From positions 1 through 64,000 of the forward strand of contig DVOM01000001.1 in NCBI GenBank assembly GCA_018713605.1: a stretch of DNA of 64,000 nt, read 5' to 3'. Position 1 is the stretch's first letter, and every line of letters starts with the position of its first letter. Shown piece after piece: positions 48,905 to 58,691 of the stretch. This stretch comes from Scatacola_A faecigallinarum (GTDB lineage: Bacteria; Pseudomonadota; Alphaproteobacteria; RF32; CAG-239). Made by a program: the position numbers and the translations under genes. The notes beneath the pieces are model-generated. The model did no database searches. It saw nothing but the letters and a program-made list of their open reading frames with translations, and was not told the DNA's origin.

Positions 48905-50719
48905 TTAATAAACAATTCTGAACGGCGGAAGCACCGTATCATATTTCATTCTGTTCAGCATATTAATATCATTGGTTCCAAAACCAAAATCATTCACAAC
49001 CTTATTAACAGAAATTTTCGGGCCGCTGCCCAGCATTTGCGCCAGTTTTTCCTGAAAGGTCTTGCGTTTCGGATAATATACGATGTTAAAACGCGTTTTC
49101 GGTTTTATACCGCCCAGTTCTTTGGCTTTTGCCACGGCTTCGTTAAGGCCGCCGAGCGCGTCAACCAAACCGTTACGCAACGCGTCTTCGCCCAGCCAGA
49201 CGCGTCCGCGGGCAATCCGCTCCATTTCGTTGGGGTTAATGCCGCGAACAGTCGCCGTTTTTTCGGTAAAATCCTTATAAATATTGTCCAGAGAACGGTT
49301 AAACACCCTCTTTTCTTCCGGGCTGAACGGATGATTGACGCTTAAAATTCCGGCATTGCGCCCGAACTTTACTTCGCCCCAGTTGACGTCCAGCTTTTTC
49401 CAGAGTTCGCTCAGAACCATCTTGCCGCCCAAAACGCCGATGGAACCCGTAATGCTCAGCGGTTCGGCAATGACATAATCGCCCGACAGAGCAATAAAAT
49501 AGCCGCCGGAAGCCGCATAATCGCCCATTGACACCACAACCGGAATCATTTTTTCGCTTTTCATCCGGTTGACGGCATACCAGATTTCGTTTGCGGCCGT
49601 ATAACTTCCGCCCGGAGAATTAATCCGCAGCACCAAAGCCTTAACGCTTTTGTCGCGGGCAATCTCGTCAAGCTGGGCGACAATCGTCTCCGAACCGGCG
49701 GTCGCCTCGCCTTCAAACGGATTTGCGCTGCTCTCGCCTTCGGTAATCATGCCGTCTATTACCATCAGGGCAACAGACGGACGGTTTTTCCTGCCTTCCT
49801 TAATGTTCAGTGCATAATCGACCAGATTAATCATTTCGCCGCCGGTTTCGTCCATCACCTGCTCAATCAGATCCGGCTTATAGGCTATTTTGTCAATCAG
49901 CTTTTTCTCCAAAGCCTTTTCCGCGGCGACCGGCGCCTCGTCGACCGCTTTTTTGACATCACCTTCGTCAAGGCCGCGGTCTGCGGCAATATCGGCGGCC
50001 ATTCGCTGAAATATGCCGCCGCCAAGCTTTTCCGTCTCGCTGCGGTATTCCGGACTAAACCCTTTGCTCAACAGCGAAGCCGCAGCATTTTTATATTCAT
50101 GCCGGGCATAAAATTCCGGCACAATTCCCAGCTTGTCCAGCAGTCCGCGGATAAAAGGAATCTCTATGCCGACGCCGGTAATTCCGACCTCGGTGTTCGG
50201 CTGCATCCAGATTTCGTCAAACGCCGCGGCCAGATAATATTCTCTGGTCCCTTGCCCGAAACTTCCAAATCCCGTCGAATACAAATAAGCCTTTTTCCCC
50301 GTACTGCGAAAAACCCTGATTGACGAACGCAAATCTTCAATCTGTGCCAGCCCCAATCCCGAAAGGCTAACGTTGCCGATAAGCGCCTTCACTTTCGGAT
50401 CAAGCGCTGCCAGATTAATGGCCTTGGTCAAGTCGTAAAAAGACAGCGCCGGCACGTCGGAGAATTCCGAAAACAGGTCGTCGCTGCGCATTTCCGGATA
50501 GCTTTCGTTGAAGTCGACAAACAAAATCGCCTTGTCCGGCACATCCGCGACAACGCCCGTTTCCTGACGCAGCATACCCAGAACAAACACCAGCAGCACA
50601 ATAAACAGCAGGCCGAACAACGCAAAGGAATAAACCACCGACTTCATCAGCAGCCGCGCGGCCAGCGTTCTCTTCCGGCCGGCTCCCGTAGCCGGAAACG
50701 GCGTTTCAATCTTATCCAT
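48905..50719 (-). CDS. sppA: signal peptide peptidase SppA, 67-kDa type
   Basis: Membrane protease of 604 aa with an N-terminal anchor (about residues 30-52) and two protease-fold repeats. The catalytic Lys is in Y-K-N-A-A in the first half, and the catalytic Ser in D-Y-A-A-S-G-G-Y of the second half, as in E. coli protease IV. It degrades cleaved signal peptides. I prefer ATG 50719 to 50761, where the extra 14 residues look non-coding. Confidence 0.92.
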   Translation of the reverse strand: MDKIETPFPATGAGRKRTLAARLLMKSVVYSFALFGLLFIVLLVFVLGMLRQETGVVADVPDKAILFVDFNESYPEMRSDDLFSEFSDVPALSFYDLTKAINLAALDPKVKALIGNVSLSGLGLAQIEDLRSSIRVFRSTGKKAYLYSTGFGSFGQGTREYYLAAAFDEIWMQPNTEVGITGVGIEIPFIRGLLDKLGIVPEFYARHEYKNAAASLLSKGFSPEYRSETEKLGGGIFQRMAADIAADRGLDEGDVKKAVDEAPVAAEKALEKKLIDKIAYKPDLIEQVMDETGGEMINLVDYALNIKEGRKNRPSVALMVIDGMITEGESSANPFEGEATAGSETIVAQLDEIARDKSVKALVLRINSPGGSYTAANEIWYAVNRMKSEKMIPVVVSMGDYAASGGYFIALSGDYVIAEPLSITGSIGVLGGKMVLSELWKKLDVNWGEVKFGRNAGILSVNHPFSPEEKRVFNRSLDNIYKDFTEKTATVRGINPNEMERIARGRVWLGEDALRNGLVDALGGLNEAVAKAKELGGIKPKTRFNIVYYPKRKTFQEKLAQMLGSGPKISVNKVVNDFGFGTNDINMLNRMKYDTVLPPFRIVY

Positions 50720-50798
50720 GTTCCATTCTCTCAAAAAAAAGCCATTAACACAAACGGTCAATGGCTTCTAATATAAATGTTACGGCTTAAAACTCAAG

Positions 50799-51629
50799 TT
50801 AAAATTCAGCCAGAACCTCAGCCGATTCATGAGCTTTGTCCAGAGCCACCATACCGATGGAATGATATCCGGCGTCGACATGCAGCACTTCGCCGGTAAT
50901 TCCCATGCCCAAATCTGACAGCAAAGCCAGAGCCGCACGGCCGACTTCGTCCTGAGTAACGTTGCGTTTCAGCGGCGCATTCAGTTCATTCCAACGCAGG
51001 ATTTTGCGGAAATCGCCGATACCGGAAGCGGCCAGCGTCTTAATCGGACCGGCGGAAATTGCATTGACGCGGACATTCTGCACGCCGAGGTCAACGGCAG
51101 CGTAGCGGACGGCGGCATCAAGCGCGGCCTTGGCAACGCCCATGATATTGTAGTTCGGCAGGGTTCTTTCGCCGCCCAGATACGTCAGGGTAACAATACC
51201 GGCGCCCTCGTTCAAAACCGGCGCGGCGCAACGGCAGGTTTCCAGAAAAGAATAGCAGGAAATGTGCATCGTATTGAGGAAGTTCGGCAGCGTCGTGTCA
51301 ATCGTGCGTCCCTTCAACTCATTTTTGTCGGAAAATGCAATCGCATGAACGACGAAGTCAATTTTTCCCCATTTCTCGCCGAGTTCCTTGAAACATGCTT
51401 CGACGCTGGCTGAATCGGTAACGTCGCATTTAATCAGAGTCGGCTCAAACTGCAGGGTTTCCGAAAGCGGTTTAACTCTTTTTTCCAAAGCTTCGTTCTG
51501 ATAAGAGAAAGCAATCTGGGCGCCCTGAGCATCCAAAGCCTGTGCAATGCCCCAGGCAATGGACTTGTCGTTGGCCAAACCCATGATCAAACCTTTTTTA
51601 CCGGCCATCAGCGGTGTAGTCGCAGTCAT
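50799..51629 (-). CDS. fabI: enoyl-ACP reductase (NADH)
   Basis: FabI (276 aa) performs the last reduction in each fatty-acid elongation round. Seen: the divergent nucleotide motif G-L-A-N-D-K-S-I-A-W-G, and the active-site pair Tyr and Lys in Y-N-I-M-G-V-A-K, preceded by S-Y-L-G-G-E-R. Full length. AAAGGAAAA lies before the ATG. Single gene between sppA and the divergent YihY gene. Confidence 0.96.
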   Translation of the reverse strand: MTATTPLMAGKKGLIMGLANDKSIAWGIAQALDAQGAQIAFSYQNEALEKRVKPLSETLQFEPTLIKCDVTDSASVEACFKELGEKWGKIDFVVHAIAFSDKNELKGRTIDTTLPNFLNTMHISCYSFLETCRCAAPVLNEGAGIVTLTYLGGERTLPNYNIMGVAKAALDAAVRYAAVDLGVQNVRVNAISAGPIKTLAASGIGDFRKILRWNELNAPLKRNVTQDEVGRAALALLSDLGMGITGEVLHVDAGYHSIGMVALDKAHESAEVLAEF

Positions 51630-51740
51630 AATATTTTCCTTTGCTTTATAAAAAAAATTAAATATATTAGAACCAAATTTCTGATAGACTTTTTATTAAA
51701 TTTAACTTTCTTTGTAAACAATTTTTTTCAGGTAATAAGT

Positions 51741-52643
51741 ATGTATTGGAAAACCGGCTTTAAATCAAATTTCAAAAAGCATTTCGAAACCACCCGCGAA
51801 TTTCTGTTTTTTCTGAGCCGCCGCGCCCAAAACGACACCATCTTCAGGGTAGCCGCTTCGCTGAGCTATACTTCGCTCATTGCCGTCGTGCCGCTTTTCG
51901 CTATCGGTCTGGCTATTTTTTCGGCTTTTCCGGTTTTCGACGGTGTCAAAGAACAGGTAAAGGAATTTCTGCTCCGCAACTTCGTTCCGACCATTGAACA
52001 GGAAGTCAGCCAATATTTTGCCGAATTCATTGACGCTGCCGCCCAGCTGACCACCATCGGTGTCGTCGGCATTGCCATTACCGCCATTCTGATGCTCTCC
52101 ACCATTGAAAACAGCCTCAACTTCATCTTCAAAGTAACGCGCCCGCGCCGCCTGACAACCAAAATTACCCTTTACTGGACGGTCATTACCCTCGGTCCCC
52201 TGCTCCTCGGCACCGCTTTTTCGCTCCGCGGCTATCTGTTCACGCTGCAGAAATTCATGCCCGAAGACCTGGCCAACACCCAACTGCTGCTCAGCAAACT
52301 CCTGCCCTCGCTGATTACGATGTTTCTTCTGGTGCTTGTCTACGTTCTGGTTCCCAACAAAAAGGTCAAAATCAGCAGCGCCGTTGTCGGCTCCTTTGTC
52401 GCCGTCATCCTGTTCTCCGTCCTGCGTCGGGGATTCGGTTATTTTATGGTCAAGGCAGCCGCCTACAAAACCCTCTACGGCGCCCTCGCAACTCTGCCCG
52501 TTTTTCTCATCTGGATGTATCTGGCCTGGTCGGTGGTCATTTTCGGTGCCGTTGTTACCGCCGCTTTGGAAGAATACCGCCAGCTTGACAACCGCGCGCT
52601 CAAGAAAATCCTCGTCGCCGGCAAACCAGAAAAGCGCAAATAG
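51741..52643 (+). CDS. YihY-family inner membrane protein
   Basis: Protein of 300 aa with about six helices and the family features: R-V-A-A-S-L-S-Y-T-S-L-I-A-V-V-P near residue 37 and Y-G-A-L-A-T-L-P-V-F-L-I-W-M-Y-L-A-W near 245. Formerly called BrkB or ribonuclease BN; E. coli RNase BN proved to be another gene. Function of the family is unclear, possibly transport. GGTAATAAGT lies upstream, without a strong ribosome site. Confidence 0.88.
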   Translation: MYWKTGFKSNFKKHFETTREFLFFLSRRAQNDTIFRVAASLSYTSLIAVVPLFAIGLAIFSAFPVFDGVKEQVKEFLLRNFVPTIEQEVSQYFAEFIDAAAQLTTIGVVGIAITAILMLSTIENSLNFIFKVTRPRRLTTKITLYWTVITLGPLLLGTAFSLRGYLFTLQKFMPEDLANTQLLLSKLLPSLITMFLLVLVYVLVPNKKVKISSAVVGSFVAVILFSVLRRGFGYFMVKAAAYKTLYGALATLPVFLIWMYLAWSVVIFGAVVTAALEEYRQLDNRALKKILVAGKPEKRK

Positions 52644-52705
52644 ACGACAGCAAAAGCCTGCCGGAAAAATATTTTGCCATAGCCTGAAAAAAGTTCTTGC
52701 AAAAA

Positions 52706-52720
52706 GAACAAAAGTAGTAC
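52706..52720 (+). promoter_or_regulatory. LexA (SOS) box-like site before recA
   Basis: GAAC-N7-GTAC at 52706-52720, one base from the alphaproteobacterial GAAC-N7-GAAC operator, about 107 bases before recA. A GTTCTT/AAGAAC inverted repeat (52693-52698, 52704-52709) overlaps it. Confidence 0.6.
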
Positions 52721-52743
52721 ATTGTATTTTTCAAGGGATAACT

Positions 52744-52860
52744 ATGACGCTCAAATTGTCTTTTCGAAAAATAAGAGAGATAGTAGGAATCAGAAATAAA
52801 AAAACATTACAGAAAGAGAGAACTATATGGAAAAAGATAAAGCCCTTGACGCGGCACTGA
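52744..52860 (+). CDS. possible 38-aa leader peptide upstream of recA
   Basis: A basic 38-codon frame, with AAGGGA 5 bases before its ATG, runs out of frame into the recA start region and stops 34 bases inside recA. It could be a chance frame or a leader whose translation affects recA. Lys/Arg-rich, no known family. Confidence 0.25.
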   Translation: MTLKLSFRKIREIVGIRNKKTLQKERTIWKKIKPLTRH

Positions 52861-53858
52861 GCCAAATTGAAAGAGCCTTCGGCAAAGGCTCGATTATGCG
52901 CCTCGGCCAAAACCCCAACGTTGATATTGAAGCCATTTCCACCGGTTCGCTGGGCATAGACATCGCCCTGGGCATCGGCGGACTGCCCAAAGGCCGTATT
53001 ATCGAAATCTACGGTCCGGAAAGCTCCGGTAAAACCACTCTGGCTTTGAGTGTCATTGCTCAGTCTCAGAAAAAAGGCGGCACCTGCGCTTTCATTGATG
53101 CGGAACACGCTCTCGACCCGTCCTATGCCAAGAAAATCGGCGTTGACATTGACAACCTGCTGATTTCTCAACCGGATGCAGGCGAACAGGCGCTGGAAAT
53201 AGCCGATACGCTGGTTCGCTCCGGCGCCATCGACGTTCTGGTTGTCGACTCTGTCGCCGCTCTGGTTCCCAAAGCCGAACTTGAAGGCGAAATGGGCGAT
53301 TCACACATGGGTCTGCAAGCCCGCCTGATGAGCCAGGCCCTGCGCAAGCTGACTTCCACCGTTTCCCGCTCAAACACGCTGATTATCTTCATCAACCAGA
53401 TTCGCATGAAAATCGGCGTCATGTTCGGCAACCCCGAAACCACAACCGGCGGCAACGCGTTGAAATTCTATGCCTCGGTTCGCATCGACATTCGCCGCAT
53501 CGGTTCCATTAAAGATAAGGAAGACGTTATCGGCAGCCAGACTCGCGTCAAAATTGTCAAAAACAAAGTTGCTCCGCCGTTCAAAATCGTCGATTTTGAC
53601 ATCATGTATGGCGAAGGCATTTCCAAAACCGGCGAACTGATTGACCTCGGCGTCAAAGCAGGCATCGTTGAAAAAGCCGGCGCCTGGTTCTCCTACAAAG
53701 GCGAAAAGCTCGGTCAGGGACGCGAAAACGCCAAACTGTTTCTGAAAGAGAATCCCGCCGTCGCCGAGGAAATCGAAAACAAAATCCGCGCCGATGCCGG
53801 CCATCTCACAACCGAGATGATTGGCGACGACGAACCCGAAGCCGTCGGCGAAGATTAA
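52827..53858 (+). CDS. recA: recombinase A
   Basis: RecA (343 aa) forms filaments on single-stranded DNA, drives strand exchange and triggers LexA self-cleavage. Walker A is G-P-E-S-S-G-K-T-T near residue 67; V-V-D-S-V-A-A-L-V-P is Walker B; the mobile loops include G-N-P-E-T-T-T-G-G-N-A-L-K-F-Y. Full length with the acidic C-terminal tail. Probably SOS-controlled through the upstream LexA-like box. Confidence 0.98.
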   Translation: MEKDKALDAALSQIERAFGKGSIMRLGQNPNVDIEAISTGSLGIDIALGIGGLPKGRIIEIYGPESSGKTTLALSVIAQSQKKGGTCAFIDAEHALDPSYAKKIGVDIDNLLISQPDAGEQALEIADTLVRSGAIDVLVVDSVAALVPKAELEGEMGDSHMGLQARLMSQALRKLTSTVSRSNTLIIFINQIRMKIGVMFGNPETTTGGNALKFYASVRIDIRRIGSIKDKEDVIGSQTRVKIVKNKVAPPFKIVDFDIMYGEGISKTGELIDLGVKAGIVEKAGAWFSYKGEKLGQGRENAKLFLKENPAVAEEIENKIRADAGHLTTEMIGDDEPEAVGED

Positions 53859-53885
53859 CTCCTTTTAACCGGACTGCTCCAAATG

Positions 53886-53913
53886 AAAAAGCTCCCCCAA
53901 GGGGAGCTTTTTT
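53886..53913 (+). terminator. terminator of recA
   Basis: GCTCCCC (53891-53897) pairs with GGGGAGC (53901-53907), followed by a T run, about 30 bases after recA. Confidence 0.9.
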
Positions 53914-53950
53914 GAATTTGGCTTCACAATAATAACCGGTACAGTAAAAC

Positions 53951-54463
53951 CTAGTGATAAATGATTGTTCCGTGCGGCACGGCCGGCGGCAGCGACGAAG
54001 AAAACATCATGCCTTTTGAACCGTAAACCGCCAGTCCGACGATTCCCATAAACGCCAGCAGATAACAAATGACATAAAAAGCGACCGCCGTAATTCTGAT
54101 AATCAGAATCAGTGTTTTGTCGCCGTGGAAAGGACGTCCCTGTGCGTCTTTGTTAATCAGACACATGTCGGCCAAAGCCCATATCTGCACAACAATCAGC
54201 GGAATAAAGAAAAGCAGCCAGGAAAAAAACGTCAGCAACAGCTGCGCAATTGCGCGTCTGGTATAGCCGGCATAAAAGTTATGGGCGCCGAAGATTCCCA
54301 GAAACCATGCCAGCAAGGCGTAGGCAATGCCGCTCTTGCTCTCCGGATAAACATTCATGTTCCTGCTGACGATATTTCTCTTCATCAACAGAAACTCTTC
54401 GTCGTTAATAATTCCCTTGTCCTTCAGCTTCGCCAGCTTTTCCAGATTTTCCAAATCATCCAT
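53951..54463 (-). CDS. TM2-domain protein with N-terminal SHOCT-like segment
   Basis: Protein of 170 aa. Residues 1-30 (L-E-K-L-A-K-L-K-D-K-G-I-I-N-D-E-E-F) form a SHOCT-type motif; then a TM2 domain (G-I-F-G-A-H-N-F-Y-A-G-Y with following helices) and a fourth helix. GAGGAG is 8 bases before ATG 54463; an ATG two codons earlier is too close to it. Function of TM2 proteins in bacteria is unknown. Confidence 0.8.
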   Translation of the reverse strand: MDDLENLEKLAKLKDKGIINDEEFLLMKRNIVSRNMNVYPESKSGIAYALLAWFLGIFGAHNFYAGYTRRAIAQLLLTFFSWLLFFIPLIVVQIWALADMCLINKDAQGRPFHGDKTLILIIRITAVAFYVICYLLAFMGIVGLAVYGSKGMMFSSSLPPAVPHGTIIYH

Positions 54464-54554
54464 GCCCATTCTCCTCAAAAATGTCTTTTGAGACGATATA
54501 AGCAGCAATTCTGCAAAAACAACGCCGAATAAAAATTAAAATTAAAAAAATCTT

Positions 54555-56000
54555 TTAATTGCGCCAAAAACTTTTCGTAAAAATGACAATGACCGTTAAA
54601 ACCTCCAGTCGACCGAGCAGCATTGCCAGAGAAAGCATATATTTGGCAAAGTCGGACAACGGCGCAAACGTTCCGGCAGGCCCGACAACCGGACCAATAC
54701 CCGGACCCGAATTGGTAATGCAGGCAACCACGGCGCTGAAAGCTGTCGAAAAATCCAATCCGGTCCAAGCCACCAGTACCGTAAGAACGGCCAATGTCGC
54801 CATAAAGGCGCTGATAAACACAAACACCGACGAAATAATCGAATTGCTGGTTGTCAGGTTTCCGATTTTAATCGGCACCACCCGGTTTGGCTCTGTCGCC
54901 ACAATCATCGACTGCTTCAAATAAGCCCAAACCACCTGCCAGCGAAAAATTTTGACCGAACCGGAAGTCGACCCCGTACAACCGCCGGTTAATGCAAAAA
55001 TGATAAAAATCGTACCAACCGGCGGTCCCCATTTCATATAGTCCGTCGATACAAAACCCGTAGACGTCGTAATCGAAACAATATTAAACGTCGCGTAACG
55101 CAGCGACTGCCAAAAACTGTCATAAATGCCCTCATATGCCAGCCATACGGCAGTAAGCAATATATAAAAAGCCAGAACTTTCGTAAATACGGCCACCTGT
55201 GCCGTCCGGAAAGAATGCAGATCGCGCCGCTGCACCAGCACGATGTAGAACGTCATCGGCAAAGCGCCCAGATACATAAACAGCGACAGGATCATCTCTA
55301 TACTGATGCTGTCATAAAAACCGACCGAAGCGTTCTTGGTCGAAAAGCCGCCCGTAGCAATCGCCGCCATGGCATAATTGACCGATTCCAGAGGCGTCAT
55401 GCCCGCAAAATAAAGACACCCTGCGCACAGGGCAACCAAAATGAAATAGACCGCCATAATGCGCTTGGCAATATAATTGAATTTCGGCATAAACTTGTCG
55501 TTTAAATCCGAATTTTCACGCTGGAAAATCTGCATGCCGCCGATACCCAGAAAAGGCAGCAGCGCCACGGCGAAAATAACGATGCCGACACCGCCCAGAC
55601 CGTTAAGCATCGACCGCCACAGCAAAATCGAATCAGGAAGGACTTCCAAATCGGTAATAACCGTCGCGCCGGTCGTACTCAAACCGGACATTGCCTCAAA
55701 CAAGGCATCTGCAAAACCGGGCGTGACGTCGGACAAAATAAAAGGCAGCGTCGCCAGCAGCGTCAGCGAAACCCAACTGACCGCCGTCAGCAGATATCCC
55801 TGTTGCAACGTAATCTTTTCTATCTTGGTGCGATTGCCCAAAAACAAAGACAGGCCGATAAACAGCGAAACGATTGAAGACGTGACGAACAACGACCAGT
55901 TTCTGCCGGTTTCCAACATGTCGACCGCCGCCGGAATAAGCATGGCCAGCCCCAGAACGCTTATCAGATAACCGTTAATCATTAAAACCGGCTGCCACAT
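54555..56000 (-). CDS. trkH: TrkH-family potassium transporter
   Basis: Membrane subunit (481 aa) of a Trk/Ktr potassium uptake system. Four pore-loop repeats are visible, with filter segments S-T-T-G-A-T, A-T-G-G-F-S-T, T-S-T-G-F and T-N-S-G-P-G; each has the expected Gly. About ten helices. A TrkA-type regulatory subunit is not adjacent. It starts 12 bases after the SNase-like gene. Confidence 0.92.
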   Translation of the reverse strand: MWQPVLMINGYLISVLGLAMLIPAAVDMLETGRNWSLFVTSSIVSLFIGLSLFLGNRTKIEKITLQQGYLLTAVSWVSLTLLATLPFILSDVTPGFADALFEAMSGLSTTGATVITDLEVLPDSILLWRSMLNGLGGVGIVIFAVALLPFLGIGGMQIFQRENSDLNDKFMPKFNYIAKRIMAVYFILVALCAGCLYFAGMTPLESVNYAMAAIATGGFSTKNASVGFYDSISIEMILSLFMYLGALPMTFYIVLVQRRDLHSFRTAQVAVFTKVLAFYILLTAVWLAYEGIYDSFWQSLRYATFNIVSITTSTGFVSTDYMKWGPPVGTIFIIFALTGGCTGSTSGSVKIFRWQVVWAYLKQSMIVATEPNRVVPIKIGNLTTSNSIISSVFVFISAFMATLAVLTVLVAWTGLDFSTAFSAVVACITNSGPGIGPVVGPAGTFAPLSDFAKYMLSLAMLLGRLEVLTVIVIFTKSFWRN

Positions 56001-56012
56001 CTGCCTTGCCCT

Positions 56013-56873
56013 TTATAAAGCGACGTTGCGCGAAAATTCCTCGTCCACCAGCCGCTGGTTGATGCTGTCGTCGTCAACATAACACAAAGCCGTGGCAATG
56101 TCCTGATACGTATAGGCGACAATGTCGCAGCGAACGACTTTGTCTTTGACAAACTGCTCCAGATATTTTTTTGCTTCAATGCCTTTCGGCAGATTGGGAT
56201 CGACATAAATGCCGTACAGAAAAATATAGGTTCCGTCGACAATGATTTCATTGGCGTTCTGAACCAAAGCCTTACCGCTGACCGAAACCGGATCTTTCAG
56301 ATAAACTAACGGCAGCTTCTGTGAAACAGTAACTGTGGACGAACCGGCCGGTGCCATATTCCGGCTGCTCAGTTCGCTGATTTTGTCATTATATTCCTGA
56401 ACGACGTCGGCCGCCGGCTGCGGCTGTTCGTCCCGCTTAATCTCCGAAACGGGAACAACCTCCTCGTTTTCCAAAATGTCGACGGCCTGCGGCGCCGACT
56501 TCGCCTTTTCAAACATTTGCCGGCGAACAGCCTTTTGACGCATCCCGACCAACTGATCAATGCCGCGTTCGGGCAGCACCTTGCCGCCAAGTTCGGGAGT
56601 CGCTTCCTCCTTATTCGCGAACCAGGGGTTTACCTTATCGGACACGACACCGGCTGCCGAGTTGTACGCGCTTTTAATCTTGTTCCAGTACCAAACATGC
56701 ACTTCGGACGGTCTGGCTCCGATAAAAGTCGGAATCAGATAGAGCAGAATCAGCAGCGGAAAGAAAATCAACGGTTTCCGCAGCGGATACAGCAAAAACA
56801 TAGCCGTCCGGTGCAAAATTCCCTTAAACCCGGTCATCGGACCGAAATAGTCGCGGTTGCTTCTGCGTTTCAT
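56013..56873 (-). CDS. membrane-anchored SNase-like (OB-fold) protein
   Basis: Protein of 286 aa: one membrane helix (about residues 33-52), a long polar linker, and a C-terminal thermonuclease-like OB fold (about 195-286) with I-F-L-Y-G-I-Y-V-D-P and I-N-Q-R-L-V-D-E-E-F. Some catalytic residues of true staphylococcal nuclease (two Arg and a Glu around the V-D-T-P-E motif) are not obvious, so it may only bind nucleic acid or protein. ATGA overlap (4 bases) with metG. Confidence 0.65.
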   Translation of the reverse strand: MKRRSNRDYFGPMTGFKGILHRTAMFLLYPLRKPLIFFPLLILLYLIPTFIGARPSEVHVWYWNKIKSAYNSAAGVVSDKVNPWFANKEEATPELGGKVLPERGIDQLVGMRQKAVRRQMFEKAKSAPQAVDILENEEVVPVSEIKRDEQPQPAADVVQEYNDKISELSSRNMAPAGSSTVTVSQKLPLVYLKDPVSVSGKALVQNANEIIVDGTYIFLYGIYVDPNLPKGIEAKKYLEQFVKDKVVRCDIVAYTYQDIATALCYVDDDSINQRLVDEEFSRNVAL

Positions 56874-58570
56874 TTTTTCTCACTTCCGTATTTAGCTTTC
56901 AGTTCCTGAACTCTCTCCGGCGAAATCCGCTCAAACAAAGCGTCGCCGACCGTAAACCCATGTCCGGGCTGCAAAGCCGCAATTTCCTTCTCGATGTTGA
57001 ACCCTTTCAGAGCGGGCATATCTGCAGGCTTGAGGTTCAGACGCGCCAGCATCTGCTCCGCAACGGCCGGCATAACCGGGTAGCTTAAGACGGCAAAAAT
57101 GCGGATCAGATTGATGCACACGCGCAGAATTGCCGCCGCACGTTCCGGATTTTCCTTAATAACCGTCCATGGTTCCGTCGTCGAAATGTAATTGTTTCCT
57201 TCGACCCAGATGGCGCGCAGCTCGTTCATGGCCTTGCGAAACTCCATGTCTTCCATATATTTCAGATAATTATCAGTTCTTTCCTGCAAAACCCGAACCA
57301 AATCGCGCTCAACTTCCGTCATTTCGCCGCCGGCAGGCACTTTCTCGCCGATTTTGGAAGCGGTCATTTTCAGCACCCGCGAAACAAAATTGCCCAGCAC
57401 GCCGTTCAGGTCCTTATTGACCACACCGGCAAACAAGTCAAAGTCAAACGACGAATCAGAACCTTCGGGAATATTGGCCATCAGCCAGTAGCGCCAGTAA
57501 TCGGCCGGAAATTCCCCTACGGCGTCTTCGGCAAAGATACCGCGGTTTTCCGACTTCGAAAACTTGCCGCCCTCATAAGTCAGATAACTCATGCCTTTCA
57601 GATAATCGACCATTGTCCAGTTTTCACCGGTGCCAAGCAGCGTCGCGGGAAAAGAAATCGAATGGAAAGGCACGTTGTCCTTGCCCATAAACTCAACATA
57701 GCGCACGTCCTCGGCATCCAGCCACCAGTCTTTCCAGCTGCGCTCCTCCGGTTTTTCGTCAGCCCATTGCTTGGTTATGCCGATATAACCGATGGGCGCG
57801 TCAAACCAGACGTAAAAAACCTTGTTCTCAAATCCGGGGCGGTTAACCGGAAACCCCCATTTCAAATCGCGGGTGATGCAACGCTCCTGCAAACCTTCCT
57901 TCAGCCATTTCTGCGCAATCGAATAAGCCATGTCCGGCCAAAAAGGCTCCTTTGACTTGACCCAGGCTGCCAGTTTTTTCTCTATCAGCGGCAACTTCAA
58001 AAACAAATGCCTGGTTTCGCGAACTTCCAGATTGGTACTGCCCGAAATTGTGCTGCGCGGATTAATCAAATCCGTCGGTTCCAGAACCTTGGTACAGTTT
58101 TCGCACTGGTCGCCGCGGGCCTTTTCATAACCGCAGTGCGGACAGGTTCCGGTCACATAACGGTCCGGCAGAAAACGCTCGTCATCAATCGAATAAAGTT
58201 GTTTGATGGCCCGTTCTTCAATAAAGCCGTTTTTATCCAGCCGGTCAAATATATGATAAACGAGTTCTCTGTTCTGCTCGCTGCTGGAACGGCCGAAACA
58301 GTCGAACGACAATTCAAAATCGTCATAAGTCTTTTTGTGCCGGGCATGATATTTGTCACAGTAAGCCTCAACGCTCATACCCTCTTTGGCCGCCCCTACT
58401 TCCGAGGGCGTGCCGTGCTCGTCGGTGCCGCCGATATACAAAACCTCGTGTCCCGACATTCGCATAAACCTTGCATAAACGTCGGAAGGAAGCAGACAGC
58501 CGACCATATGACCCAGATGGGGCACGCCGTTTACATAAGGCAATGCGGAAGTAATCAGAATTTTAGACAT
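56870..58570 (-). CDS. metG: methionyl-tRNA synthetase
   Basis: MetG (566 aa) charges tRNA-Met. The HIGH motif appears as H-L-G-H in V-N-G-V-P-H-L-G-H near residue 20, the KMSKS motif as K-F-S-K-S. A zinc-binding C-P-H-C-G...C-E-N-C knob is present, so this is the zinc form. It lacks the C-terminal tRNA-binding extension of E. coli MetG. ATG 58570 begins the conserved S-K-I-L-I-T-S-A-L-P-Y; the longer frame to 58726 is not coding-like. Confidence 0.96.
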   Translation of the reverse strand: MSKILITSALPYVNGVPHLGHMVGCLLPSDVYARFMRMSGHEVLYIGGTDEHGTPSEVGAAKEGMSVEAYCDKYHARHKKTYDDFELSFDCFGRSSSEQNRELVYHIFDRLDKNGFIEERAIKQLYSIDDERFLPDRYVTGTCPHCGYEKARGDQCENCTKVLEPTDLINPRSTISGSTNLEVRETRHLFLKLPLIEKKLAAWVKSKEPFWPDMAYSIAQKWLKEGLQERCITRDLKWGFPVNRPGFENKVFYVWFDAPIGYIGITKQWADEKPEERSWKDWWLDAEDVRYVEFMGKDNVPFHSISFPATLLGTGENWTMVDYLKGMSYLTYEGGKFSKSENRGIFAEDAVGEFPADYWRYWLMANIPEGSDSSFDFDLFAGVVNKDLNGVLGNFVSRVLKMTASKIGEKVPAGGEMTEVERDLVRVLQERTDNYLKYMEDMEFRKAMNELRAIWVEGNNYISTTEPWTVIKENPERAAAILRVCINLIRIFAVLSYPVMPAVAEQMLARLNLKPADMPALKGFNIEKEIAALQPGHGFTVGDALFERISPERVQELKAKYGSEKK

Positions 58571-58691
58571 GAGGTTTTTTCTCCGTTGTTTTTTATTGTT
58601 TAACGGGCCGATTTTACTACAACTGTGCAAATTCTCAAGCAAAAAAAGGCTGTTTCCACCCGGAAACAGCCCTTGAAAAACAAATTTACGG

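Noticed and set aside
48503..49345. + strand frame opposite gatA, gatC and sppA
   Set aside because: Crosses three well-supported genes antisense; no ribosome site or motif.
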